NCBI GenBank assembly: GCA_038320345.1
Contig: JBBQED010000001.1
Span: forward strand, 248,001 to 312,000
Direction: 5' to 3'
Source: JBBQED01 sp038320345
GTDB taxonomy: Bacteria > Bacteroidota > Bacteroidia > AKYH767-A > OLB10
DNA length: 64,000 nt
Made by a program: the position numbers and the translations under genes. The notes beneath the pieces were generated by a model. It was given only the letters and a program-made list of their open reading frames with translations. It was not told the origin of the DNA and did no database searches. Each line of letters starts with the position of its first letter. Within the stretch, counting starts at the first letter, position 1. Shown one piece after another: positions 51,640-59,485 of this stretch.

Positions 51640-54018
51640 ATGAAAAGAGAAAGAACCGGAATAAAATTGATCATAGTATTGCTGTTGGCCATACTATTAG
51701 TGGTAATAGCCACAGGATATAGTTTGTTAAGGGTTCAGAACCTTGTGCAAACGGTAGAGAGAACATCCCAGCCTGATTCACTGAGGATAAAACTTGATCA
51801 GCTGGTTCTTGAATTAGAGACAGCAGAAAACAATATGCGTGCTTTTGCGATTAGTGATGATGAAAAATATTATGTTAATTTTCAAAGGATCAATGCAAAG
51901 ATTGATGCCGACACTTCTACATTCTTAAGATTATCATCACAGCTACCGTTAGGGAAAGCTAAAGTGCATGCGCTGATTGGTTTGTTAGCAGAGAAAAAAC
52001 AACTGCATGAAAATCTTTTAAAGCTGAAGTATAAATCGATAGTAGAAAATACGCTACAGCAATTAGATACCACCGCAGTTTTTACGGATACCACTACTGT
52101 AACGCTGAAAGAAAAGCAACGATTTTTTTCAAGATTATTCAATCGACGAAAAATCGAAAAGCAACTAGTAAGTGATTCGGTGGCGTTCCAGAGAGACATT
52201 ATTGATTCATTAAAACTGAGAATGATTTCAACCCAACAAAAGGCGGGAGAGGAACTGTCGTTGTTGGCTACAGGAGAATTATTATTGTTAAACAAGAGTG
52301 AAAAACTTTCAGAAGAAATCCGCGATCTATTATTAAGGCTGCAGGAAGAATCCTCCATCATTGCTTCACAAAATGCAGCAGTTGCAAGGAATGAAGCGAA
52401 AGAAACAGGACAGTATCTTCAGGGATTTGCAATAGTGGGTTCGATTTTATTGTTACTACTGGTGTTGGCAATTTTCAGAGATCTAATCAGCGCGCGGAGG
52501 ATTCGAAAAGATTTAGCAGAAGCAAGAGAAAAAGCGGAACAACTGGCTGCAAGTCGGGAAGCATTTTTAGCAGATATGAGTCATGAGATGCGGACACCAT
52601 TGAGTGCAGTAAATGGATTGTCGTCGTTGCTAAAAGAAACAGCACTCGACCCTATTCAGCAGGAATATGTAAAAGCAATTCGCCAGTCTTCGTCTCATTT
52701 ACTGGAATTGTTAAATGATCTATTGGATGAAGCCTATCTGCAAACCGGCAAACTTCGTTTGGAAGAGATTCCGTTTTCTCCTGCTGATTTAATTCAAGAT
52801 GTAGCTGAGATCTTACTTCCAAAAGCCAGAGAAAAAGGTCTGCAGTTGAATATTGAGGTGAAGGAGATAAATAACCTTTGGGTGAAGGGCGATCCTTTAC
52901 GACTCAAGCAGATCCTTTTTAATCTTGCAGGCAATGGAATAAAATACAGCCTGAAAGGGAGCGTAACCATTAAAGCTGCTATACTGGACGAGAGCCCCTC
53001 CCTGCGCCGACTTCAACTGGAAATAAGTGATGAAGGACAAGGAATGAGTGCGGAGCAGCTAGAACGGCTGTTTGAGCGATTTGAAAAAGGAACAGGAACC
53101 CCAAGAGAAAGTACGGGGCTCGGACTTTATATCACCAAAAAGTTTATCGATTTGCATAAGGGCACAATAACACCCAAGAGTACATTGGGTGTGGGTACAA
53201 CCTTTATCGTTTCCTTACCTTATTCACCTGCTGCAATTCATGTTTCGGAAAAGGAAGGTTTACCGTTTTCACTTCGTGGAAAAAGTATTTTGGTGGCAGA
53301 AGATGATGAATGGAACAGAACTGCAGAAGCGCTCATACTTTCTAATTATGGAGCCGAAGTAACAACAGCAGAAGATGGACTGAAAGCATGGGAGCTGTTA
53401 CAATCTAATGCGTTCGATGTTGCTTTTTTTGATTTACAAATGCCAGCATTGAATGGAGCAGCGCTCATAGAAAGATTGAGAAAAGAGGAAGGAAATCCGA
53501 ATAGAGATATTCCCGTGTATGCTTTAACGGCCGCATATTTAAGAGATCAAAAAGAGCAACTTATTCAAGCAGGGTTTACCGCAGTTTTACAAAAGCCAAT
53601 GCGCAAAGAAGAGCTCCATCATTTATTTATTGAAGAGCCGAAAATGGAGGCAACTACTCCTTCCATCCACAATGAAAAATATAGTTTGTCAGAGTTGATG
53701 CTGATCACAAAAAATGATACCGCAGCAGTCAATCATTTTATCGCTCTTTTTCTCAAGAATACAGGCGGATTACTAGGAGAGATGCATCAGCGAATGGAAA
53801 CTTTAGCATGGAAGGAGGCCTCTAATATTGCACATAAACTAATCCCTTCTTGCAAACAGTTTAAAGCAGTTGCATTGATTCCTTTGTTGGAGAAGATTCA
53901 GTATTGGTCGGAAGTGGAACCTGATAAACAGGATGCAGAACGATTGGTAAAAGAAATGGAAAGAGAAGCCCTTCAGTTAATGGAGGAATTGAATCAGTAT
54001 TTGGATAAAAATAATTAA
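51640..54018 (+). CDS. Hybrid histidine kinase with receiver and HPt domains
   Basis: The start is ATG 51640 (MKRERTGIKLII), giving 792 residues. Two membrane helices (about 8-30 and 262-283) bracket an extracytoplasmic helical sensor. Then come HisKA (AFLADMSHEMRTPLSAVNGL, H315), HATPase (LFNLAGNGIKYSLKG, STGLGLYITKKF), a receiver domain (SILVAEDDEWNRT, phosphoacceptor D598 in VAFFDLQMP) and an HPt domain with H732 in NIAHKLIPSCKQF. The full HK-REC-HPt relay ends at a response regulator gene 18 bp downstream. The sensor region has no domain I recognise. A divergent lipoprotein gene is a possible signal partner. Confidence 0.92.
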   Translation: MKRERTGIKLIIVLLLAILLVVIATGYSLLRVQNLVQTVERTSQPDSLRIKLDQLVLELETAENNMRAFAISDDEKYYVNFQRINAKIDADTSTFLRLSSQLPLGKAKVHALIGLLAEKKQLHENLLKLKYKSIVENTLQQLDTTAVFTDTTTVTLKEKQRFFSRLFNRRKIEKQLVSDSVAFQRDIIDSLKLRMISTQQKAGEELSLLATGELLLLNKSEKLSEEIRDLLLRLQEESSIIASQNAAVARNEAKETGQYLQGFAIVGSILLLLLVLAIFRDLISARRIRKDLAEAREKAEQLAASREAFLADMSHEMRTPLSAVNGLSSLLKETALDPIQQEYVKAIRQSSSHLLELLNDLLDEAYLQTGKLRLEEIPFSPADLIQDVAEILLPKAREKGLQLNIEVKEINNLWVKGDPLRLKQILFNLAGNGIKYSLKGSVTIKAAILDESPSLRRLQLEISDEGQGMSAEQLERLFERFEKGTGTPRESTGLGLYITKKFIDLHKGTITPKSTLGVGTTFIVSLPYSPAAIHVSEKEGLPFSLRGKSILVAEDDEWNRTAEALILSNYGAEVTTAEDGLKAWELLQSNAFDVAFFDLQMPALNGAALIERLRKEEGNPNRDIPVYALTAAYLRDQKEQLIQAGFTAVLQKPMRKEELHHLFIEEPKMEATTPSIHNEKYSLSELMLITKNDTAAVNHFIALFLKNTGGLLGEMHQRMETLAWKEASNIAHKLIPSCKQFKAVALIPLLEKIQYWSEVEPDKQDAERLVKEMEREALQLMEELNQYLDKNN

Positions 54019-54036
54019 TCAGATTTTAACTAGAAC

Positions 54037-55407
54037 ATGGGAATTCAGGAAGCACCTTTTCAGGTTTGGATTGTAGAAGACGATGAATGGTACAGCGAAT
54101 TTTTGCGGTATTCGGTGTCGTTAATACCCGAGTATGAAGCAACTGTTTTTAGAACAGGAAAGGAATTACTCTCTCGACTTCATGAGAGCCCCGATGTGAT
54201 TACACTTGACTTTCAATTACCGGATACTAACGGCGCGGCCTTACTGAAAAAAATCAGAGAAGCTAACCCCGACATACAAGTGCTTGCTATTTCCAACCAG
54301 GAAAAAATAGATACCGCAATGGAACTTCTTCGTGGAGGTGCCTATGACTATCTCGTTAAAAGCGACGATCTCAGAGAAAAACTGTTGAATACACTTCAGC
54401 ATCTTTATAAAAACCGAACGCTGAAAAGGAGAATCGACTCTTTGGAAAGGGAAGTTGGAAATAAGTTTACAGAGTATAAAAATATCATCGGCAAGAGTGA
54501 GCCTATGAAAAAAGTATTTGTCCTAATCGGGAAAGCCTCCCAAAATAATATTATCGCTTCCATAACAGGAGAAACAGGAACAGGAAAAGAAGAAATTGCG
54601 AAAGCCATTCACTTTAACTCATCATATGGCAAAGGGCCATTCGTAGCAGTAAATATGGCAGCAATCCCCAGAGAATTAGCAGAGAGTGAATTATTCGGAC
54701 ATGAAAAAGGTTCCTTTACAGGAGCCATGAACTCGCGTACGGGAAGGTTTGAAGAAGCTAATGATGGAACATTATTTCTGGATGAAATTGGCGAACTCGA
54801 TTTATCGCTGCAAGCAAAGCTGTTGAGAGTATTGCAGGAGAGAGAAGTTTCTAGGATTGGAAGTAATAAAACTCACAAAATTAACTGCCGGATTCTTGTC
54901 GCAACTCATCGCAATTTATTAGAAGAGGTTAAACAAAAACGTTTCAGAGAAGATTTGTATTATCGTTTGCTTGGATTACAGATTCAACTACCTCCACTTC
55001 GTGAAAGGGGCGGAGATGTATTATTACTTGCCCGACATTTTGTGCAGCAGTTTTGTAAGGACAATAAAATGGACGTAAAAGAGATTAATAAAGAAGGAAG
55101 TGAAAAACTGATGCGATATCCATTTCCAGGAAATATCCGTGAATTAAAATCGGTTGTAGAACTAGCCGTTGTAATGAGTAATGATACTACTATCGCTGCC
55201 GACGATATCATTTTGAACCAGCAGGAATCAGCCTTGATTCCTGCAGATGATGAAATGACCCTCGATGAATTCAACAAAAAAATCGTGCTGCATTATCTTG
55301 CCAAATACAACGATAATATTACTCTAGTGGCTAGTAAATTGGGAATAGGAAAATCTACTATCTATCGGCTTTTGAAAAGAGAGCAAAGTAAAGAAGATCA
55401 AGGCTAA
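54037..55407 (+). CDS. NtrC-family sigma54-dependent response regulator
   Basis: The 456-residue protein has a receiver domain (phosphoacceptor D58 in VITLDFQLPDTN) and a sigma54-activating AAA+ domain with Walker A GETGTGKE starting at residue 178 and GSFTGA (225-230), the loop contacting sigma54. A Fis-type HTH is at the end (HYLAKYNDNITLVASKLGIG). The canonical GAFTGA is here GSFTGA, a common variant. It is 18 bp after the hybrid kinase, so it is the likely phosphorelay output. The regulon is unknown; I did not see a TGGCAC-N5-TTGC promoter in the window. Confidence 0.95.
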   Translation: MGIQEAPFQVWIVEDDEWYSEFLRYSVSLIPEYEATVFRTGKELLSRLHESPDVITLDFQLPDTNGAALLKKIREANPDIQVLAISNQEKIDTAMELLRGGAYDYLVKSDDLREKLLNTLQHLYKNRTLKRRIDSLEREVGNKFTEYKNIIGKSEPMKKVFVLIGKASQNNIIASITGETGTGKEEIAKAIHFNSSYGKGPFVAVNMAAIPRELAESELFGHEKGSFTGAMNSRTGRFEEANDGTLFLDEIGELDLSLQAKLLRVLQEREVSRIGSNKTHKINCRILVATHRNLLEEVKQKRFREDLYYRLLGLQIQLPPLRERGGDVLLLARHFVQQFCKDNKMDVKEINKEGSEKLMRYPFPGNIRELKSVVELAVVMSNDTTIAADDIILNQQESALIPADDEMTLDEFNKKIVLHYLAKYNDNITLVASKLGIGKSTIYRLLKREQSKEDQG

Positions 55408-55466
55408 TTTCTTCCGCATAAGAGTGGCTAGTTAAAATTAAATTTTATCCAAATCGTTTGACTTTT

Positions 55467-56456
55467 ATGCGCCATCTCTACAACCCCGACTTAAGCACGA
55501 TTCATCCTGATGAGCAATGGAAAGGAACTCCTTATCTCAACAATGCTTTTGTGAACCATGAATTTCCATTTACAACGAATTTCGGAATGGTTTTGAAATG
55601 GCAGTTAGGTGACAAGCCAAGAAAGGAAGAAAAGAAATCAGATACCTGGCGACTAACGGTGCGGCATAACGAAGATTTTTTGAATCAGCAGGAGGATATG
55701 ATTACTTGGTTAGGACATAGTACTTTTCATATTCGACTTAATGGATTTACGTTTATTACGGATCCTGTTTTCGGGAATGTTTCCCTTGTGAAACGACTCG
55801 CTAAACTTCCGCTTAATCCAATTAAATTAAAGCAACTAGATTTTCTATTGTTGAGCCATGATCACCGAGATCATTGCGATGAGCGCTCCCTGAAATTATT
55901 AGCGGATCATCATCCTCGAATGCAGATCTTGACGGGATTAAAAATGAGAGGGCTCACTAGTAAATGGATGAAGGGTCAGAAAATTCAAGAAGCAGGATGG
56001 TATCAACAGTATAAAACTCCTCAGGGCATAGAAGTTTTTTATCTTCCCTCTAGGCATTGGTCGAGGCGAGGATTGATAGATCTCAACCAACGACTTTGGG
56101 GAGCTTTTGTAATTCGGGGCGGAGGTAAAACCATTTATTTTATGAGTGATAGTGGATACGGCGCGCATTTTAAGGAAGCAGGAGAATTATTTCCTAATCC
56201 AGATATCTGTATCATGGGGATCGGCGCTTATCAACCAGAATGGTTTATGCAGGCAGCACATATTTCTCCAACAGATGCTGTAAAAGCATTTAATGAGATG
56301 AAGGGTAAAACCTTTATTCCAATGCATTATGGTACTTTTGATTTGAGTGATGAGCCTATTGGTGATCCATTAAGGATGATCAACGAATTAAAGGTAAAAG
56401 GAGAAATAAAAGGGAGCTTAAGGACTCCCGATGTCGGAGAATCGGTGCGATTTTAA
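55467..56456 (+). CDS. MBL-fold metallohydrolase, NAPE-PLD/UlaG-like
   Basis: The start is ATG 55467 (MRHLYNPDLS), three codons past an in-frame TTG. The 329-residue protein has WLGHSTFHIRLNGFTFITDPVF, metal motif LLLSHDHRDHCDERSL (HxHxDH), IEVFYLPSRHWSRRGLIDLN, FMSDSGYG and FIPMHYGTFDLSDEP. These are the features of the beta-lactamase-fold group near N-acyl-phosphatidylethanolamine phospholipase D and UlaG. Substrate is not set by sequence; phosphodiester or lactone hydrolysis is possible. It has no signal peptide. Confidence 0.87.
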   Translation: MRHLYNPDLSTIHPDEQWKGTPYLNNAFVNHEFPFTTNFGMVLKWQLGDKPRKEEKKSDTWRLTVRHNEDFLNQQEDMITWLGHSTFHIRLNGFTFITDPVFGNVSLVKRLAKLPLNPIKLKQLDFLLLSHDHRDHCDERSLKLLADHHPRMQILTGLKMRGLTSKWMKGQKIQEAGWYQQYKTPQGIEVFYLPSRHWSRRGLIDLNQRLWGAFVIRGGGKTIYFMSDSGYGAHFKEAGELFPNPDICIMGIGAYQPEWFMQAAHISPTDAVKAFNEMKGKTFIPMHYGTFDLSDEPIGDPLRMINELKVKGEIKGSLRTPDVGESVRF

Positions 56457-56557
56457 AAAAGAAACAGATAAAGTTTGGAGACAAAATTCAAATACTTTTT
56501 TCGTGCCTCCGCCACTTTAAAAATTTTAATGTATCATTTTAACTCAATACGTTCACT

Positions 56558-57010
56558 ATGAGAAACCTCATTTTAATTTTAGCACTTCAGATTATTGTTT
56601 TCATGGGATGCACCTCTTCGGGCGATAAGGAACAAAAGGCAGCAGTACAAGGAAGCATTCACAACCATGCCTTCTGTTATTATTATCAAGAGAATGGAGA
56701 TACTATAATTCTACATCTGCATGTGAATGGGGAAAAGGCTAGTGGTGATTTACTTTATCATCTCCATCAAAAAGATAAAAACAGCGGAGCAATAGAAGGT
56801 AGAATGGCCGGGGATACCCTATTTGCGGATTATACTTTTAGTTCGGAGGGAATACTTTCGGTTAGGGAAGTAATATTTTTAAGACAAGGTGATACCTTTA
56901 TTGAAGGCTTTGGAGAAGTCGAGGATCATCTTGGTAAGATGGTATTTAAAAATAAAAAGGCAATTGAATTTGATGGTAAAATGATTTTCAAAAAAGGGGA
57001 TTGTAATTAG
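56558..57010 (+). CDS. Small lipoprotein of unknown function
   Basis: The 150-residue product has a lipoprotein signal (MRNLILILALQIIVFMGCTS) with the lipobox FMGC. The remainder is beta-rich (FCYYYQENGDTIILHLHVNG, AIEGRMAGDTLFADYTFSSEG, KMIFKKGDCN), a pattern I have seen in short Bacteroidota lipoproteins, but no family name is secure. It starts 101 bp after the metallohydrolase and may be part of that operon. Confidence 0.7.
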   Translation: MRNLILILALQIIVFMGCTSSGDKEQKAAVQGSIHNHAFCYYYQENGDTIILHLHVNGEKASGDLLYHLHQKDKNSGAIEGRMAGDTLFADYTFSSEGILSVREVIFLRQGDTFIEGFGEVEDHLGKMVFKNKKAIEFDGKMIFKKGDCN

Positions 57011-57136
57011 AAAGAGTAGTTAGATAAAATTAAAGACTATTTCACATTTTCATTGCTTTCAAATCAAACCCTTTACATTCTTATTAATTCGAATAAATCA
57101 TAAAAACAAACCTCAGAAATTCGTTTCTGTTAGTAA

Positions 57137-57511
57137 TTACAGGATAGCTTCTTCAGGTTCTTGTATAAAAAATTTGCCCCATATTGCCATCTGTTCAATT
57201 ACGGGAAGCATATCTTTCCCAAGAGGAGTTAATGAATACTCTACTCTTGGAGGGATCTCATGATATGCTTCACGGTGTATGATCCCATCCTGTTCGAGAT
57301 CTCTCAAACTTTGAGTAAGCATTTTATGGGTAATGCCCTGAATTAGACGTCGCAGTTCGCCATATCGTAGAACGCTATCACGAAGATGCCAAATCAACAT
57401 CCCCTTATACTTTCCACTAATCACTGAAAAGGTAAGCTCGACAGGGCAGTAAAAACTTCTGTCGTTGATTTTAAATTCGTAATTTTTCATTTTATTCAAT
57501 GATTTTTCCAT
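57137..57511 (-). CDS. HxlR-family transcriptional regulator
   Basis: The 124-residue winged-helix protein has the HxlR signature with Cys in FYCPVELTFSVISGKYKGMLIW, then RYGELRRLIQGITHKMLTQSLRDLEQDGIIHREAYHEIPPRVEYSLTPLG split over several helices. ATG codons at 57511 and 57490 are both possible starts. HxlR/HypR proteins respond to aldehydes or disulfide stress through Cys residues. It is divergent from an NmrA-type oxidoreductase, and the dyad at 57536-57564 between them is the natural operator. Confidence 0.9.
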   Translation of the reverse strand: MEKSLNKMKNYEFKINDRSFYCPVELTFSVISGKYKGMLIWHLRDSVLRYGELRRLIQGITHKMLTQSLRDLEQDGIIHREAYHEIPPRVEYSLTPLGKDMLPVIEQMAIWGKFFIQEPEEAIL

Positions 57512-57535
57512 TGATAGTCAATATGCTCTCTTTTT

Positions 57536-57564
57536 AGTACCTACCTTACTAAAAGGTGCATACT
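57536..57564. promoter_or_regulatory. Probable HxlR operator (dyad)
   Basis: AGTAcctACCTT (57536-57547) and AAGGTgcaTACT (57553-57564), separated by 5 bp, form an inverted repeat with arms AGTAnnnACCTT. The centre is 25 bp from the HxlR start and it overlaps the -33 element of the NmrA-gene promoter, the expected position for HxlR control of both genes. Confidence 0.62.
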
Positions 57565-57595
57565 TGTGCAAAGGTATGTGATTTATATAGCTTTG
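57564..57595 (+). promoter_or_regulatory. Promoter of the NmrA-type oxidoreductase
   Basis: TTG (57564-57566) and TAGCTTTG (57588-57595) with a 21-bp gap match the Bacteroidota promoter, with the same gap as at the yceI promoter. The first base overlaps the right arm of the HxlR dyad. The leader to the ATG at 57700 is about 100 nt. Confidence 0.6.
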
Positions 57596-57699
57596 TCAAG
57601 TTAATTTTAAAAAGTAGAAAAACTTAACCCTCTACCCAAGCATTTAAAAATAGAACCTAGATTTTAAAATTTGTAAATCATCAATCCAACAAAAAAATT

Positions 57700-58596
57700 A
57701 TGAAAAACACTTATGTAATCACAGGCGCCACCGGAAATACAGGCGGAGCCGTGGCTAGAGAATTATTGAAAGCCGGCCATGTTGTAAAAGTCCTTGGAAG
57801 AAATGTTGAAAAGCTGAAACCACTCACTGATGCTGGTGCCATTGCATTGCAAGGAGATGTTCTGGACGAAAATTTTCTAAAGACGGCTTTTACAGGCGCT
57901 GATGGAATTTATTTAATGGTTTCTGTTCCTCTCAATGAGAAAGATATGCGGATGGCTTACCAAAAACAAAGTTCCGTTTTTCTGAATGCTGTAAAAGCTT
58001 CAGGTGTAAAAAATATTGTTTGGTTAAGCAGTGTTGGAACACATGATGGAAGTTCTAAAAGTATTATTCAAGGGCTTGCTGACATGGAGCACGAATGGAG
58101 TAAAGAGAAAGAACTGAATACACTGTTTTTGCGTGCATCTTATTTTATGGAAAATGCGATGTGGCAAATTGATACTATCAAACAAATGGGAATTGCAGGA
58201 GGTCCAATTCATGGGGAATTAAAATTCCCGATGGTAGCAACAAAAGATATTGGAAAGGTGGCCGCAGAACATTTAGTGCAACTTGATTTCAAAGGACAGG
58301 CTCATGAGTATGTTTTAGGTCAGCGCGATGTTAGTTATAATGAGTTGACGGAACTGATCGGTCAAGAAATTGGAAAACCCGATTTAAAATATGTTGCGTT
58401 CCCTTATGACGATTCAGTAAAAGCGATGATTGGAATGGGGATGTCGGAAGATGCTTCTAATCGCATGGTACAATTAAGCCGTGATATCAATGATGGAAAA
58501 GTCTATGAAGAATCAAAACGTACCGCACTCAATACAACAGCAACATCTGTGGAGGAGTTTGTAAAAACCATCGGACAGATTTATCGATCGAATTAA
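57700..58596 (+). CDS. NmrA/SDR-type NAD(P)-binding oxidoreductase
   Basis: The 298-residue protein opens with TYVITGATGNTGGAVARELL, a GxxGxxG nucleotide-binding motif of the atypical SDR/NmrA group, followed by VKVLGRNVEKLKPL, GADGIYLMVSVPLNE, and GVKNIVWLSSVGTHDGSS. FPMVATKDIGKVAAEHLV and a final FVKTIGQIYRSN complete it. These proteins act as quinone or azo reductases or as redox sensors. Divergent HxlR and its operator suggest induction by electrophiles. Confidence 0.88.
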   Translation: MKNTYVITGATGNTGGAVARELLKAGHVVKVLGRNVEKLKPLTDAGAIALQGDVLDENFLKTAFTGADGIYLMVSVPLNEKDMRMAYQKQSSVFLNAVKASGVKNIVWLSSVGTHDGSSKSIIQGLADMEHEWSKEKELNTLFLRASYFMENAMWQIDTIKQMGIAGGPIHGELKFPMVATKDIGKVAAEHLVQLDFKGQAHEYVLGQRDVSYNELTELIGQEIGKPDLKYVAFPYDDSVKAMIGMGMSEDASNRMVQLSRDINDGKVYEESKRTALNTTATSVEEFVKTIGQIYRSN

Positions 58597-58616
58597 GAGA
58601 AGAATTAAAAATTTTG

Positions 58617-58647
58617 AAGCGGAGTTCTGTAAAGGACTCCGCTTTTA
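58617..58647 (+). terminator. Terminator of the NmrA-type gene
   Basis: AAGCGGAGT (58617-58625) and ACTCCGCTT (58636-58644) are perfect arms, with TTTT at 58643-58646. It begins 20 bp past the stop codon. Between it and the cyclophilin gene there is a TATTTTTG promoter-like box at 58829-58836 and nothing else that I can name. Confidence 0.78.
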
Positions 58648-58913
58648 GTATTTATACCTTAGCGGTGAATTTGAATCACTCCTAATTACAACCACACTCT
58701 TTTTTTCTATACCAACTTGTTCTTCAGAGAGATACTTCCGAAACCATTTCATTTTTATGGTCCTTCAAATTAAATAATCATAAAGCACAATGACAAAACA
58801 GGCGATCAAAGATGCTATAATATTTTATTATTTTTGCAGCGTACGGGAAGGCATTTTTAGGCTGACCATCCTTCTGTTTAAAAAGAGCAAAATCAATTAA
58901 AATTAGAGTAACT

Positions 58914-59420
58914 ATGACACAAAATCCAAAGACCTTCTTTGATATGACCGCTGATGGCGAAAAAGTTGGTCGAATCGTTTTCGAATTAAGAGCAGATGTA
59001 ACACCTAAAACAGCAGAAAATTTCCGCGCCTTATGTACAGGAGAAAAAGGATTCGGTTATAAAGGATCTCCATTTCACAGAGTAATTCAAGAATTCATGT
59101 GCCAAGGAGGAGATTTTACGAATCAGAATGGTACTGGTGGAAAAAGTATTTACGGAGAAAAATTTGCAGATGAAAATTTTGTTCTGAAACATACTGAACC
59201 GGGACTATTGTCGATGGCAAATGCAGGTCCTAATACAAACGGATCTCAGTTTTTCATCACCACTATTGTAACACCATGGCTCGACGGAAAACATACTGTA
59301 TTCGGGAAAGTAGTGGAAGGAATGGATGTTGTTAAAAAGCTGGAAGCACTTGGGAGCAGAAGCGGTGCAACATCGAAAAAAATTATTGTGGAAGATTGCG
59401 GTGAGGTTAAAGAAGCGTAA
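58914..59420 (+). CDS. Peptidyl-prolyl cis-trans isomerase, cyclophilin A-like
   Basis: The 168-residue protein carries the cyclophilin active site: FHRVI (R56), QGGDF (Q64), NGTGGKSIYG, SMANAGPNTNGSQFFITT and TPWLDGKHTVFGKV with the cyclosporin-binding Trp. Its layout is closer to eukaryotic CypA than to short bacterial PpiB. It lacks a signal peptide, so it is cytoplasmic. It catalyses proline isomerisation during folding. Either an old bacterial form or an ancient transfer could explain it; only a tree would tell. Confidence 0.93.
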   Translation: MTQNPKTFFDMTADGEKVGRIVFELRADVTPKTAENFRALCTGEKGFGYKGSPFHRVIQEFMCQGGDFTNQNGTGGKSIYGEKFADENFVLKHTEPGLLSMANAGPNTNGSQFFITTIVTPWLDGKHTVFGKVVEGMDVVKKLEALGSRSGATSKKIIVEDCGEVKEA

Positions 59421-59442
59421 TCAATCAGTCATTTAATCAAAT

Positions 59443-59472
59443 AAAAAAGGAACCCCAAAAGGTTCCTTTTTT
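59443..59472. terminator. Bidirectional terminator between cyclophilin and pseudouridine synthase genes
   Basis: AAAAAAGGAACC (59443-59454) and GGTTCCTTTTTT (59461-59472) are perfect arms with a 6-nt CCAAAA loop, and the A-run and T-run serve convergent genes from both sides. Confidence 0.88.
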
Positions 59473-59485
59473 ATTACTTATTCAT

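Noticed and set aside
51360..51713. N-terminal extension of the coiled-coil lipoprotein frame (118 codons)
   Set aside because: The lipoprotein signal at 51359 is complete and the extension overlaps the divergent promoter and kinase start.
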